The translations under genes and the position numbers were made by a program. From Clostridium sp. AM49-4BH (GTDB lineage: Bacteria; Bacillota; Clostridia; Lachnospirales; Lachnospiraceae): a stretch of DNA of 40,723 nucleotides. The notes beneath the pieces are model-generated. The model ran no database searches. It saw nothing but the letters and a program-made list of their open reading frames with translations, and had not been told where the DNA came from. This document shows, in pieces, positions 13,676-21,895 of this stretch (position 1 is the stretch's first letter; every line of letters begins with the position of its first letter). Where the stretch lies: the NCBI RefSeq assembly GCF_003478335.1, contig NZ_QUFB01000028.1, forward strand, positions 1-40,723, given 5' to 3'.

Positions 13676-16237
13676 ATGAGGTACTATAAAAAAGCAATCG
13701 CAGCGATCATGGCTGTTGCTGTTTTGGTCGGATTGGAACCATATATAGAGAGGATTAATATTCACGGTGTGCAATATGCCTCTGCACAGACATCAGAAGA
13801 TACTATAGAGACATCAGCACAACTGTCGGAAAGTGCAACGGGAATCCCTACACAGACACCGGACGTCACACAAGGAGTATCTGCGTGTGATTATTATCAA
13901 AATATGTCAACCATTGGAAAAGATACATCGGTTGTCACGATATCCAATGCGGACGATCTTCGTGCTTATATGAAGATTATGCAAAAAGTGACCGGATTTG
14001 GGTTGACTTTTGTGCAGACAGCAGACATTGCGCTCAGTGACTACAACTTTCGATATGATAAATCTTTGAAACGTATTGCTGTTTATGATGGTGATACGTT
14101 AAAATGCACCGTTGCATCGAATGGAACTGCGTATCAGCCGGACAATTCCGATCGCAGCGCTTCGTATGCAGCACTTGGTATGTCAGAAGATTTTCTATGG
14201 TTACACGGTCACGATTTTCATGGTGTGTATCAGGGAAATCATCATCGGATATCGGGGGCTTTGCTTGGAGGATCGAGTGCGATTTTCGGAAATGCGAGAG
14301 GTGCAGTGGTCAATTTGGTTCTGGAAGGATGCGCAGAAATTGCGGCAACTGATTGTGCATTGTTTGCGAAGGAGTTACAGGGGGCGATTGTGAACTGTTG
14401 TGCCAGGAACTGCATCATAGTAGATGTGGAGCGTGGGTACGCAGCGTGGGATGTTGGTGCTTTTGCCAGCCGTGTGACGGAAAAAGCAGTTGTAGAACAA
14501 TGCACCTCTGAGAACAATCAGGTGATTGCAGAAGATATATGTGGAGACAACATTAGTCTAAATGTTGGTGGAATCGCAGGCAGTAGTTATGGTTCTATTA
14601 GAGATTGCCGGGTGCAGGGAGGCGTTGTGCATGGAAGTAATGCCGGTGGAGTGAGCGGTCTAATATCTGCTGGCGAAATATCTGCTGGCGAAATTATGGG
14701 GTGCTGCAATTCCGCAGATGTTTATGGGGTGTATTATACCGGGGGGATTTGTGGCTGGAATGCAGCCATGACGTATTTGCAGATGTCTGAGTGTGTGAAT
14801 GAGGGAACCGTACATGAGTGTTCCGAGACGAGTGGGAGTATGGGGCAATATGCAGGTGGGATTATCGGGTATACATTAAACGGAATTACGATTAACAGAT
14901 GTCGTAATGCAGGAAATATCAGTTCCGGAGAGCAATCCTGTAATGCGGCACCGGTTAACGTAGGTGGTATATTGGGCGGTGGCTGGAATGACGGAAGCTG
15001 TGATTGGATCATTTCTAATACAGTTAATACCGGAACGTTGATCGAACGGCAGCATTCCATCAGCTATATTGGTGGCGTTGTCGGAGACGGTGCCTATCCT
15101 CTGCTAAGGCTTTCTAATATCGCGAACTTCGGAACGCTGCTCTATACAGTACAGGATACGTATGCAGAGGCGGCGATTGGCGGTATATTGGGCAGAGGCT
15201 GTGAGGCAGAACAGACAGGATCAACTATTTGGAATTTACTGCAGCAGCATGCCATGACGAACTGTGTAAATTATGGAACGGTGCAATTTGACAGTGATTC
15301 GAAAAGTGAAGAACAAATCGACTATCATGCGGTGACTGGTGGCGGACTATCCGGAAATGCTGCTGCGACCGCATGGAAAAATTGTTATGAAGCTTCGGTA
15401 TCAGATCTGCCCCTATTTGGAAAAGAGGGGAATGGTACGATCATGGAGGTTCATCGGATCGATCGTGCACAAAGAGCAGGAGAGGCTTCTGCGGCGTTCA
15501 TTAGTGAGAATGCAGCGTCTTATGCGCACACTTCCTCACTGGCTGAAGCCTTAAATGCATATGTTTCAGCACAGAATGGAGCGAAAGGGGATTATCTGTC
15601 TTGGCTGCAGGGAGACGATACGTATCCTACGTTAAATCTCACGATCGATCTGACGAGAAGCGGATATTCGACCGATAGACTGGTGGACGGTGCTTCCTTG
15701 TTGCCAAAACCAAGTGCGGCACCCACGAGTTCACCAACGAAAACACCGACAGCGAATCCAAGTGTTACGCCATCTGTGGCGCCGAACATCCGTCCGACAG
15801 CTAACCCAAGTGTTACGCCATCTGTGGCACCGAACATCCGTCCAACAGCGGTTCCGACGAAACGACCAACGGTTGTACCGACAAAGCGTCCGGCGGCACC
15901 GGCAAAGCACCCATGCAAACCCACGATAGCACCGAAGAAATATCCTGCACCGCGCGTGAAAGTAGTCCGCAAGAAGACCAAAGCCGGTCAGCGGTATATT
16001 CAGGTGTCTCTGCGCAAAAAACAAAATTGTTATTTGCAATTTTACCGTAAAACAAAACTTGGGTTCATGCGCTTAAAACTTAAGAAAAATCGGTTAAAAA
16101 ACGGACACCGCAAGATTAACATTGCCTATAGCAGGAAGATGAAAACCGTGACGTACAAAATACGTATCTACAAGAAAGTAAACGGACGCCGGAGGTACAG
16201 CAAATTTACGAAAGTAAAGAAAATGCGGTTATCCTAG
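13676..16237 (+). CDS. Secreted repeat (beta-helix/GLUG-like) surface protein
   Basis: 853 residues. A signal peptide (basic start, hydrophobic 8-21) is followed by a region (about 60-640) of irregular Gly-rich turns such as NVGGIAGSSYGSI, NAGGVSGLI, YTGGICGWN, YAGGIIGYTLNGI and YIGGVVGDGAY. These resemble GLUG-type right-handed beta-helix repeats of surface adhesins and peptidases. Residues about 677-760 form a Pro/Thr stalk with two 16-residue repeats. The last 90 residues are strongly basic (Lys/Arg) and resemble the C-terminal domains of Lachnospiraceae wall-associated proteins. No LPXTG anchor is visible, so attachment may be by charge to the wall. Function unknown. The kinase gene follows after 149 bases. 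Confidence 0.65.
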   Translation: MRYYKKAIAAIMAVAVLVGLEPYIERINIHGVQYASAQTSEDTIETSAQLSESATGIPTQTPDVTQGVSACDYYQNMSTIGKDTSVVTISNADDLRAYMKIMQKVTGFGLTFVQTADIALSDYNFRYDKSLKRIAVYDGDTLKCTVASNGTAYQPDNSDRSASYAALGMSEDFLWLHGHDFHGVYQGNHHRISGALLGGSSAIFGNARGAVVNLVLEGCAEIAATDCALFAKELQGAIVNCCARNCIIVDVERGYAAWDVGAFASRVTEKAVVEQCTSENNQVIAEDICGDNISLNVGGIAGSSYGSIRDCRVQGGVVHGSNAGGVSGLISAGEISAGEIMGCCNSADVYGVYYTGGICGWNAAMTYLQMSECVNEGTVHECSETSGSMGQYAGGIIGYTLNGITINRCRNAGNISSGEQSCNAAPVNVGGILGGGWNDGSCDWIISNTVNTGTLIERQHSISYIGGVVGDGAYPLLRLSNIANFGTLLYTVQDTYAEAAIGGILGRGCEAEQTGSTIWNLLQQHAMTNCVNYGTVQFDSDSKSEEQIDYHAVTGGGLSGNAAATAWKNCYEASVSDLPLFGKEGNGTIMEVHRIDRAQRAGEASAAFISENAASYAHTSSLAEALNAYVSAQNGAKGDYLSWLQGDDTYPTLNLTIDLTRSGYSTDRLVDGASLLPKPSAAPTSSPTKTPTANPSVTPSVAPNIRPTANPSVTPSVAPNIRPTAVPTKRPTVVPTKRPAAPAKHPCKPTIAPKKYPAPRVKVVRKKTKAGQRYIQVSLRKKQNCYLQFYRKTKLGFMRLKLKKNRLKNGHRKINIAYSRKMKTVTYKIRIYKKVNGRRRYSKFTKVKKMRLS
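14665..14694 (+). repeat. 15-bp duplication in the surface-protein gene
   Basis: ATCTGCTGGCGAAAT occurs twice head to tail, duplicating I-S-A-G-E. It is an in-frame slippage duplication. Confidence 0.8.
15758..15853 (+). repeat. 48-bp tandem repeat encoding the Pro/Thr stalk
   Basis: Two copies, starting at 15758 and 15806 (CCAAGTGTTACGCCATCTGT in each), encode NPSVTPSVAPNIRPTA twice. Length variation of the stalk would be expected between strains. Confidence 0.85.
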
Positions 16238-16386
16238 CGCATTACTTCTTAAACAGCTGTTGTGTCGGATGGGAAAAAACGGATAAAAAAATAAGAAATT
16301 GATAGACAGCTATGACATATAATTAAGAAAACAATAGACAAAATCAGTATATCAGCATTGATACACATAAGGGAGTAGTACAGACA

Positions 16387-17961
16387 TTGGAAGACAAAAA
16401 GTATTGTATGAATTGTATGCAGCCATTGAGTTGGGATGGAACTTGTCCACATTGCGGTCTGGCAGCAGAGAAGATTTCGGATGCCCCGCATCATATTCCA
16501 CATGGCAGTAAGTTATTTCATGGCAAATATTTGGTTGGTCGTGTGCTTGGTGAAGGTGGATTTGGTATTACATATATCGGTCTGGATCTGACGCTTTTAA
16601 TCGCTGTGGCGATCAAAGAATATTTCCCAAATGGTCTGGTTTGGCGAAAATGCGATAAAACCAGATCATCTTATCAGGTTACCCCGTATACTCCGGAATC
16701 CAAAGTGTTATTCGAACGTGGCAAGGACGATTTTCTCAAAGAAGCCAGAGTGCTGTCACAGTTTGGCACACAGGAAGGCATTGTCCGTACACGCAGTTTT
16801 TTTGAAGAAAATGACAGTGTATATTTGGTTATGGATTATGTGCGTGGAGGCAGCATTAAGGATTATGTGAAACGGAATGGACCATTTTCACCACAAAATT
16901 GTTGGAATATATTGCACAATCCGATCCGGGCATTGCTGGACCTGCATCGGAGGGGTCTTGTTCATCAAGATGTCAGCCCGGATAACGTGATCATAAATGC
17001 AGAGGGCAATGGCGTATTGATTGATTTTGGCGCAGTCAGACATGCAAATGCCATTGATGACAAGACGCGGACTTCTATATACAAACAGGGATTCTCGGCA
17101 TATGAACAATTGGAAAAGCGTGGCCAGAGGGGACCGTGGACAGACGTATACAGCTTATGCGCTACGATTTATTATATGTTGACCGGACAGGCACCTATAG
17201 ATGCGACAGAGAGAGTATTTAATGACACGATCAAGCCATTGTGGGAGTATCCGGTGGATATTACCAAAGATGTGGCTGAAGTCATTATGCATGGACTGGC
17301 TGTGGAAAGCAGTACGAGATTGCAGACATTAGACGAGTTGTACGAAACGCTCTATGAGTGTCCGGCGCATCGTAAAGATATGGCAGAAGTTGTTGAGTCG
17401 GCATCTGTGCTTGGCGAGAGCCGTGAGGCTATGCGTGAGGAAGCACTTGGTAAGCAGAAAAGGCGGGAGCGGCATATTCATCATTTGTCGGATCAGTTAG
17501 AGCAGATGGAAAGACGCCGCAAACACAAAAAGTGGGTGGCCGCCTTTGGAATCATGGTTGGCGTTTTGGCAGTGATCAGCGGTATCAGGTATCGTCAGAT
17601 GGCAGCAGATCATGGCAAAGCGGAGATGAAACCGCCAGTGATCGCTTCGGCAGAACCGACGAGACTTCCGGAAGATCAGGCGGGACGATCGGTAGTTCCA
17701 CAGGCAGATGCGGCAACGGCTTCGACAGAACCGACACCAACTGCCACAGAGCCGGTACGGACGAAAAAGCCAAAGGCAACAAAGCACCCGGTACGGACGA
17801 AAAAGCCAAAGGCAACAAAGCACCCGGTACGGACGAAAAAGCCAAAGGTGATAAAGACACCGGAGGTAGCAGCGACACCGAAGCGGACCAAAGCACCGAA
17901 AAAAACTAAAAAACCAACAAAAATACATATGGATGGTGATATGGATGAGCTCACAGAGTAG
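16387..17961 (+). CDS. Transmembrane Ser/Thr protein kinase with N-terminal zinc ribbon
   Basis: 524 residues from TTG 16387 (GGGAG upstream). Order: zinc ribbon C7-x2-C10 and C20-x2-C23; kinase domain 45-320 with glycine loop GEGGFG (55-60), Lys77, Glu119, catalytic HQD (193-195, replacing HRD) with Asn200, and DFG (213-215); a basic helical linker 340-382; one membrane helix about 383-402; then an outer Pro/Thr/Lys segment with three 12-residue repeats (VRTKKPKATKHP). Topology puts the kinase inside and the repeats outside. The catalytic residues are complete, so activity is likely; the Arg of HRD is Gln. The 3' end overlaps the next gene, so the two are probably coupled. Confidence 0.85.
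   Translation: MEDKKYCMNCMQPLSWDGTCPHCGLAAEKISDAPHHIPHGSKLFHGKYLVGRVLGEGGFGITYIGLDLTLLIAVAIKEYFPNGLVWRKCDKTRSSYQVTPYTPESKVLFERGKDDFLKEARVLSQFGTQEGIVRTRSFFEENDSVYLVMDYVRGGSIKDYVKRNGPFSPQNCWNILHNPIRALLDLHRRGLVHQDVSPDNVIINAEGNGVLIDFGAVRHANAIDDKTRTSIYKQGFSAYEQLEKRGQRGPWTDVYSLCATIYYMLTGQAPIDATERVFNDTIKPLWEYPVDITKDVAEVIMHGLAVESSTRLQTLDELYETLYECPAHRKDMAEVVESASVLGESREAMREEALGKQKRRERHIHHLSDQLEQMERRRKHKKWVAAFGIMVGVLAVISGIRYRQMAADHGKAEMKPPVIASAEPTRLPEDQAGRSVVPQADAATASTEPTPTATEPVRTKKPKATKHPVRTKKPKATKHPVRTKKPKVIKTPEVAATPKRTKAPKKTKKPTKIHMDGDMDELTE
17752..17859 (+). repeat. 36-bp tandem repeat in the kinase tail
   Basis: Three copies from 17752, 17788 and 17824, each beginning CCGGTACGGACGAAAAAGCC. They encode the extracytoplasmic VRTKKPKATKHP units. 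Confidence 0.9.
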
Positions 17962-19345
17962 TACGAGAAAGATTGCAGAGAAGATTGCGGTCATCAATGA
18001 CCGATCCGTTTTTTTGGGATTCGATGTATATATGACATTAGAATTGTTGTGTAAGACGCCACAGCAGTGGATGGATGCAGATGTAGAGCAGCAGGCCGCC
18101 TGGCGTGTGGAAACATATAAAAAGCTAAATATGGTACTTGGCAAAAAGAAGATCGTGTCAAGGCCGACATTACGACGTTGGCTTGCGCTGGATGGGGAGA
18201 ACGCAGTATTTCCCAAAAGAGAACAGATCCTAAAGATGGCGCTTGCTCTTTCTTTTGATGAAGAACAATTGCAGCGTTGTCTAAGACAAGGCATACAAGA
18301 ACCGGGTATTCAGATCAATGATTACCAGGAAATATTATGTTTATATTGTGCGGCACATCATCTTGATAATAACAAATATGAGGATATGCTGCAGATCTTT
18401 GAACAGGAAGCGAGCGAGGACACGGAATTAAAGCAAAAGAGTCATACCAGCCAGCTATGGAATATGTACAGAGTGCAAAAAGACAAAGAACCGGCTGATT
18501 TTCTGGAATGGATGTTAGAGCATGCTTCGATGTTTAAGGGCTATGGTAAAATGGGACTGAAAGTGTTCCATGAATACCGGGAAAAGATCGTGTATTACGC
18601 CAACAAAGAAGTACATGAACGTCTTGTTCGTGCTTTGGAGCAGACGGATTTTGAGGAATGGTCGGCAGAACATGGATACAAGACACCGGATTATGATAGA
18701 GGTGTTGTGCAGTATTTGAAAAATAAAAAGCGACGTAAAGATCCGGGCATTGACCAAAATTCATTACGAAGCATACAACGGGATCATTTGCTGTATTATT
18801 CCAAAATGGAAAAGAATCTGGTGATGCTGCGCGAACTGTATGCAGCTATTTTGATCCCGCAGGAAGAGCGGGATAGTGGCAGGAGCATCGTTTTTCAGAA
18901 ACAGCTTAAAAATATGCCGTCGGAATTTCACTTTATGACCGATGATTATGTATCTAAGCTATTGACGGTATCCAAGCAAAAGGAGTGTTTATTCCGATTA
19001 TCCAGTGAGTATGCCAAGACGAGGGACAAGAAGTGGTCGATCAAGATAAAAAGTCAAAAACAGCGCTGTCGTCAGGTGCAGCGTTCGGATATCCTGCCTA
19101 TGATCCAGTGGGTTGCAGTACACCGTTATCTGGAGGAAAATGAAAAGCAGGATAGGGAATACGATCAACAGGAAGCGAAAGAGATGTTTGAGCAGATGGC
19201 AGAGGAAGCCCTGCAAAAATGCGATATGGCACCATTAAATCCGAGATATCGGTTAGATTTTGTGCTGCTGTCCTGTTTTGGGGACACAGAGATGTCGTAC
19301 CTGTCAGAAATATTATGTGAATATATTCAACCGGAAGAAGAGTAG
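17933..19345 (+). CDS. Unknown protein overlapping the kinase gene
   Basis: 470 residues if ATG 17933 is used; ATG 17945 (MSSQSSTRKIAE...) is an equally good start. It overlaps the kinase stop by 17-29 bases. The N-terminal 120 residues look like a helix-turn-helix-type region (SRPTLRRWLALDGENAVFPK, REQILKMALALSFDEEQLQR), which recalls a group of Firmicute proteins annotated only as HTH-like. The remainder is helical, charged and without membrane segments or signal peptide. A role as substrate or effector of the kinase is inferred from overlap only. The terminator at 19331 begins inside its last codons. Confidence 0.6.
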   Translation: MVIWMSSQSSTRKIAEKIAVINDRSVFLGFDVYMTLELLCKTPQQWMDADVEQQAAWRVETYKKLNMVLGKKKIVSRPTLRRWLALDGENAVFPKREQILKMALALSFDEEQLQRCLRQGIQEPGIQINDYQEILCLYCAAHHLDNNKYEDMLQIFEQEASEDTELKQKSHTSQLWNMYRVQKDKEPADFLEWMLEHASMFKGYGKMGLKVFHEYREKIVYYANKEVHERLVRALEQTDFEEWSAEHGYKTPDYDRGVVQYLKNKKRRKDPGIDQNSLRSIQRDHLLYYSKMEKNLVMLRELYAAILIPQEERDSGRSIVFQKQLKNMPSEFHFMTDDYVSKLLTVSKQKECLFRLSSEYAKTRDKKWSIKIKSQKQRCRQVQRSDILPMIQWVAVHRYLEENEKQDREYDQQEAKEMFEQMAEEALQKCDMAPLNPRYRLDFVLLSCFGDTEMSYLSEILCEYIQPEEE

Positions 19346-19378
19346 AGTGGAAACACTCTACTCTTCTTCCGGTTTTTT
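19331..19378. terminator. Strong bidirectional terminator
   Basis: A perfect 19-bp stem (left 19331-19349, right 19354-19372) with GAAA tetraloop, then six T. The left arm contains the last codons and stop of the upstream gene. It separates it from the convergent symporter gene. Confidence 0.95.
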
Positions 19379-19424
19379 CTTGGTTTGTAAGGTCTGCATT
19401 GCATTGCCTAGCATTTCGTAGGCA

Positions 19425-20849
19425 TTATTTGATCTCGCCTCGTTTATGTCGTTCAAAGAAATCTTTTGTTTCCTTAGCAACAACACCGCTCAGTGCGAAT
19501 AATGCGATCATATTTGGCAATGCCATCAATCCATTGAAGATATCTGCAATCGTCCAAACAGCTTTTACAGTCATATATGGTCCGATGAAGATCGCAAGGA
19601 TATAAATATATCGGAAGATCTTCACATGCTTCATATTACCTCCGCTTAAGTATTCTAAGCAGCGCTCACTGTAATAATCCCATCCAAGGATCGTTGTGAA
19701 GGCGAAGAATACCAGACATAGCATTAACACAAAAGCAGCAAATTCATTCGGGAAAGGAAGTCCCTTCTGGAATGCATAAGTTGTTACCTGAACGCCCTCT
19801 AAGCCCGGTACTTTCCAGGCTCCGGTAAGTACAATAGACAGACCGGTCAATGTACAGATTACGATCGTATCAATAAAAGTACCGGTCATGCTGACAAGAC
19901 CCTGGCGAACAGGCTCATTGGTCTGTGCAGCAGCTGCTGCGATCGGTGCACTACCAAGACCGGCTTCGTTGGAAAAGATACCTCTTGCAACACCTTTCTG
20001 CATAGCAACTAACATACTTCCTACGGCTCCGCCGGTGACGGCCTTCGGCGTAAATGCTGCAACAACGATTGTTTTAATTGCTGCCGGTAGTGCCGTAATA
20101 TTGCAAAGAATTAAGATAATAACAACGACGAAATATAAAATTGCCATAAATGGTACAATAACCTGACTGACGCTTGCGATTCGCTTTACACCACCGATCA
20201 ATACGGCGGCAACGCAGAACGTTAAGATCAAAGAAGCGATCACAACAGACCAGGAATAATCTGCCAAAAAAGGAATGGATTTTACACGGTGTGTATTATT
20301 TGGATCAAAGAAGTTGTTTACGGCACTGGAGATACCATTTACCTGACTAAAGGTACCGATGCCGAATAATCCAACGCATACGCCGAAAAATGCAAATATT
20401 TTTGCGAGCCATTTCCAACGCTTGCCCATTCCCTGCTCTATGTAATAGAAAGGACCGCCTAAGCTATGTCCATCTTTCGCAACAACACGATATTTTACAG
20501 CAAGTAATCCTTCGGAGAATTTTGTAGCCATTCCTAGGAAGGCTGCGACGATCATCCAAAATAAAGCACCGGGACCACCGGCACCTACTGCTGTTGCGAC
20601 ACCGACGATATTGCCGGTACCGATCGTAGCACTTAGTGCTGTACAAAGTGCCGAGAAACTAGAAATTTCACCTTCGCCACCTTCTTCGTTTTTGATCATC
20701 CACTTGAGTGCTAACGGAAGTTTGCGAACTTGAAGTAGTTTGATACGGGTTGTTAGAAGAAGTCCACCTGCCATGATCAATATGATCAGAGGGACGCCCC
20801 ATACTAAATTGTCAACAGTTACGAGAAAATTATTGATTTCTTTCCACAT
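19425..20849 (-). CDS. Alanine/glycine:cation symporter (AGCS family)
   Basis: 474 residues from the ATG at 20849 (MWKEINNFLVTVDNLVWGVP). An upstream in-frame extension to 21053 runs through the riboswitch and is not coding. Family marks: ALSATIGTGNIVGVATAVGAGGPGALFWM, FSNEAGLGSAPIAAAAAQTN and about 11 hydrophobic segments. It imports alanine or glycine with Na+ (or H+). The glycine riboswitch in its leader points to glycine as the substrate or signal. Confidence 0.93.
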   Translation of the reverse strand: MWKEINNFLVTVDNLVWGVPLIILIMAGGLLLTTRIKLLQVRKLPLALKWMIKNEEGGEGEISSFSALCTALSATIGTGNIVGVATAVGAGGPGALFWMIVAAFLGMATKFSEGLLAVKYRVVAKDGHSLGGPFYYIEQGMGKRWKWLAKIFAFFGVCVGLFGIGTFSQVNGISSAVNNFFDPNNTHRVKSIPFLADYSWSVVIASLILTFCVAAVLIGGVKRIASVSQVIVPFMAILYFVVVIILILCNITALPAAIKTIVVAAFTPKAVTGGAVGSMLVAMQKGVARGIFSNEAGLGSAPIAAAAAQTNEPVRQGLVSMTGTFIDTIVICTLTGLSIVLTGAWKVPGLEGVQVTTYAFQKGLPFPNEFAAFVLMLCLVFFAFTTILGWDYYSERCLEYLSGGNMKHVKIFRYIYILAIFIGPYMTVKAVWTIADIFNGLMALPNMIALFALSGVVAKETKDFFERHKRGEIK

Positions 20850-20867
20850 TTTTTTTACCTTTCTTTT

Positions 20868-21045
20868 GTTTTCTGTCCTTTTACCTGAGAGATTCCAGCC
20901 ATAGGCTTGTTGCACCTTCGGTATCTGCCAAAACCGCAGAATTCTCCAGAGAGTCGATCCATTTACAGTTACACCGTATTGCACGGCACCTGAGAGTGTT
21001 ACTCCTTCGGCAGGTGAAACCACCATTTTCCTGTAAACTTCATAT
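20868..21045 (-). ncRNA. Tandem glycine riboswitch
   Basis: Read on the minus strand, two glycine aptamers follow each other. The first has GCCGAAGGAGTAAC and CTCTCAGGTGCCGTGCAATA. The second has CTCTCTGGAGAATTCTG, ACCGAAGGTGCAA and CTCTCAGGTAAAAGGACAGA. The second aptamer ends within about 20 bases of the symporter start, next to the AGAAAGGT ribosome site. Switching at translation is plausible; for transporters, glycine usually turns expression off. Confidence 0.93.
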
Positions 21046-21062
21046 CGAAACACACAATATAT

Positions 21063-21091
21063 ACTATATAACGTCTCCTATTTTTTTTCAA
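21063..21091 (-). promoter_or_regulatory. Promoter of the symporter transcript
   Basis: On the minus strand: TTGAAA (21091-21086), 17 bases, TATAGT (21068-21063), just upstream of the glycine aptamers. Divergent from the promoter at 21109. Confidence 0.6.
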
Positions 21092-21108
21092 GAAAAAAGA
21101 AAAAAGCA

Positions 21109-21137
21109 TTGACAACTAATAGAAGTTAGATTATACT
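21109..21137 (+). promoter_or_regulatory. Promoter of the Fur-like gene
   Basis: TTGACA (21109-21114), 17 bases, TATACT (21132-21137). The -10 box lies within the first GTTAG-N6-CTAAC palindrome, which would act as a repressor site. Confidence 0.85.
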
Positions 21138-21141
21138 AACT
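21124..21141. promoter_or_regulatory. Operator palindrome 1, over the -10 box
   Basis: AGTTAG-ATTATA-CTAACT, a perfect 6-6-6 inverted repeat covering the -10 box. A further half-site (ACTAAT) lies just upstream at about 21116. Confidence 0.7.
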
Positions 21142-21183
21142 ACCGTGAAATAAAAATTATTTCGCATTATTTTTTGAAGGTGG

Positions 21184-21199
21184 GTTAGTAAACGCTAAC
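21184..21199. promoter_or_regulatory. Operator palindrome 2, in the leader
   Basis: GTTAG-TAAACG-CTAAC, the same 5-6-5 architecture, 44 bases beyond the first and upstream of the ribosome site of the Fur-like gene. Confidence 0.65.
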
Positions 21200-21232
21200 T
21201 ATAATAAGTTATAGAAAGAAGAGGGTACTGTG

Positions 21233-21466
21233 ATGGCAAAAGAAGTGATTATTCAGAAAATGAAAGACTCCGGCTGCAGAATTACGAAGCAGCGTATGAT
21301 ACTCTTAGATATTATTCTGGAGGAGGATTGTTCTTGCTGCAAAGAAATTTATTTTAAGGCATCCAAGAAAGACTCCAAGATCGGTGTGGCAACCGTATAT
21401 CGTATGATCAATTCTCTGGAAGAAATCGGAGTGATCAGCCGCAAGAATATGTTTAAGGTAATGTAG
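21233..21466 (+). CDS. Fur-family regulator, DNA-binding domain only (truncated)
   Basis: 77 residues from ATG 21233 (GAGGG at 21221). The sequence matches the winged-helix part of Fur-family proteins: GCRITKQRMILLDIIL, then IGVATVYRMINSLEEIGVIS (recognition helix) and RKNMFKV. Fur proteins are usually 130-160 residues; the dimerisation and metal-binding domain is absent and no clear remnant follows. The sequence after the stop holds a terminator, a hairpin and a dispersed repeat. It may be a real mini-regulator or a truncated gene. Confidence 0.7.
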   Translation: MAKEVIIQKMKDSGCRITKQRMILLDIILEEDCSCCKEIYFKASKKDSKIGVATVYRMINSLEEIGVISRKNMFKVM

Positions 21467-21553
21467 TTAATAGATTGTTTTGCAAAAGCATTTTATATAG
21501 GGGACAAAAACATATTGTGTGCATTTATGTTTTTATTCCGTATGAATTCTACA

Positions 21554-21610
21554 AAAAAGGCAGAAACTTATGTTGATGCCTTTTTTTGTTACTTTATAGG
21601 AAACTGCTCA
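21554..21610. terminator. Terminator-like palindrome after the Fur-like gene
   Basis: AAAAAGGCA (about 21554-21562) pairs with TGCCTTTTT (21577-21585) around a GAAACTTATGTTGA loop, followed by GTTACTTTATAGGAAACT. The last block recurs after the terminator at 27.4 kb. Confidence 0.6.
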
Positions 21611-21612
21611 CT

Positions 21613-21642
21613 ACAGTAACTTCCCATACCGGAAGTTACTGT
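21613..21642. repeat. Perfect 12-bp hairpin
   Basis: ACAGTAACTTCC, six-base loop, GGAAGTTACTGT. It lies between the terminator and dispersed repeat copy B and has no T run. Confidence 0.85.
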
Positions 21643-21648
21643 TCAAAC

Positions 21649-21740
21649 CACATATTGCTTATTATGACGATGGTCTAATTATATTTTGCAGCTATTAGAT
21701 AGAGAATCCTGCCATCAAAAAAATATAGCAATTACCTTGC
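21649..21740 (+). repeat. Dispersed repeat, copy B
   Basis: A 92-base element that aligns without gaps to 40571-40662, with 75 identities by hand count. Starts CACATATTGCTTATTATG and ends TATAGCAATTACCTTGC. Together with the terminator and hairpin it fills 21467-21770. No convincing gene was seen to 21895, though a start-less frame runs to 21865. Confidence 0.8.
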
Positions 21741-21858
21741 TAAACCGGGACATCTCAGGCACTCCTTTAGGCATGTATTCATCAGAGACTGAACAAAATG
21801 AGAAAACGTATCAGAAGTATGTATTGACGAATGGAAAGGAGTTAGTTATCATACAGAT

Positions 21859-21878
21859 AAGTTAGCAGAGACTAACTT
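21859..21878. promoter_or_regulatory. Operator palindrome 3, before the DUF3793 gene
   Basis: AAGTTAG-CAGAGA-CTAACTT, a perfect 7-6-7 inverted repeat, 4 bases before the GGAGGG ribosome site. It has the same core as palindromes 1 and 2. Confidence 0.7.
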
Positions 21879-21895
21879 AAAAGGAGGGAACGGTC

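Noticed and set aside
15758..17859. Regular repeats of 36-48 bp that could suggest a CRISPR array
   Set aside because: They are direct tandem copies with no unique spacers, all in frame inside coding sequence, and encode low-complexity tails.
20850..21053. 68-residue N-terminal extension of the symporter
   Set aside because: This stretch is the tandem glycine riboswitch; homologues start at MWKEIN-like sequence.
21666..21865. Open frame ending in KYVLTNGKELVIIQIS between the Fur-like and DUF3793 genes
   Set aside because: No start with a ribosome site; its first half is dispersed repeat copy B, and copy D gives a different protein. Most likely non-coding, although the tail could be a gene remnant.
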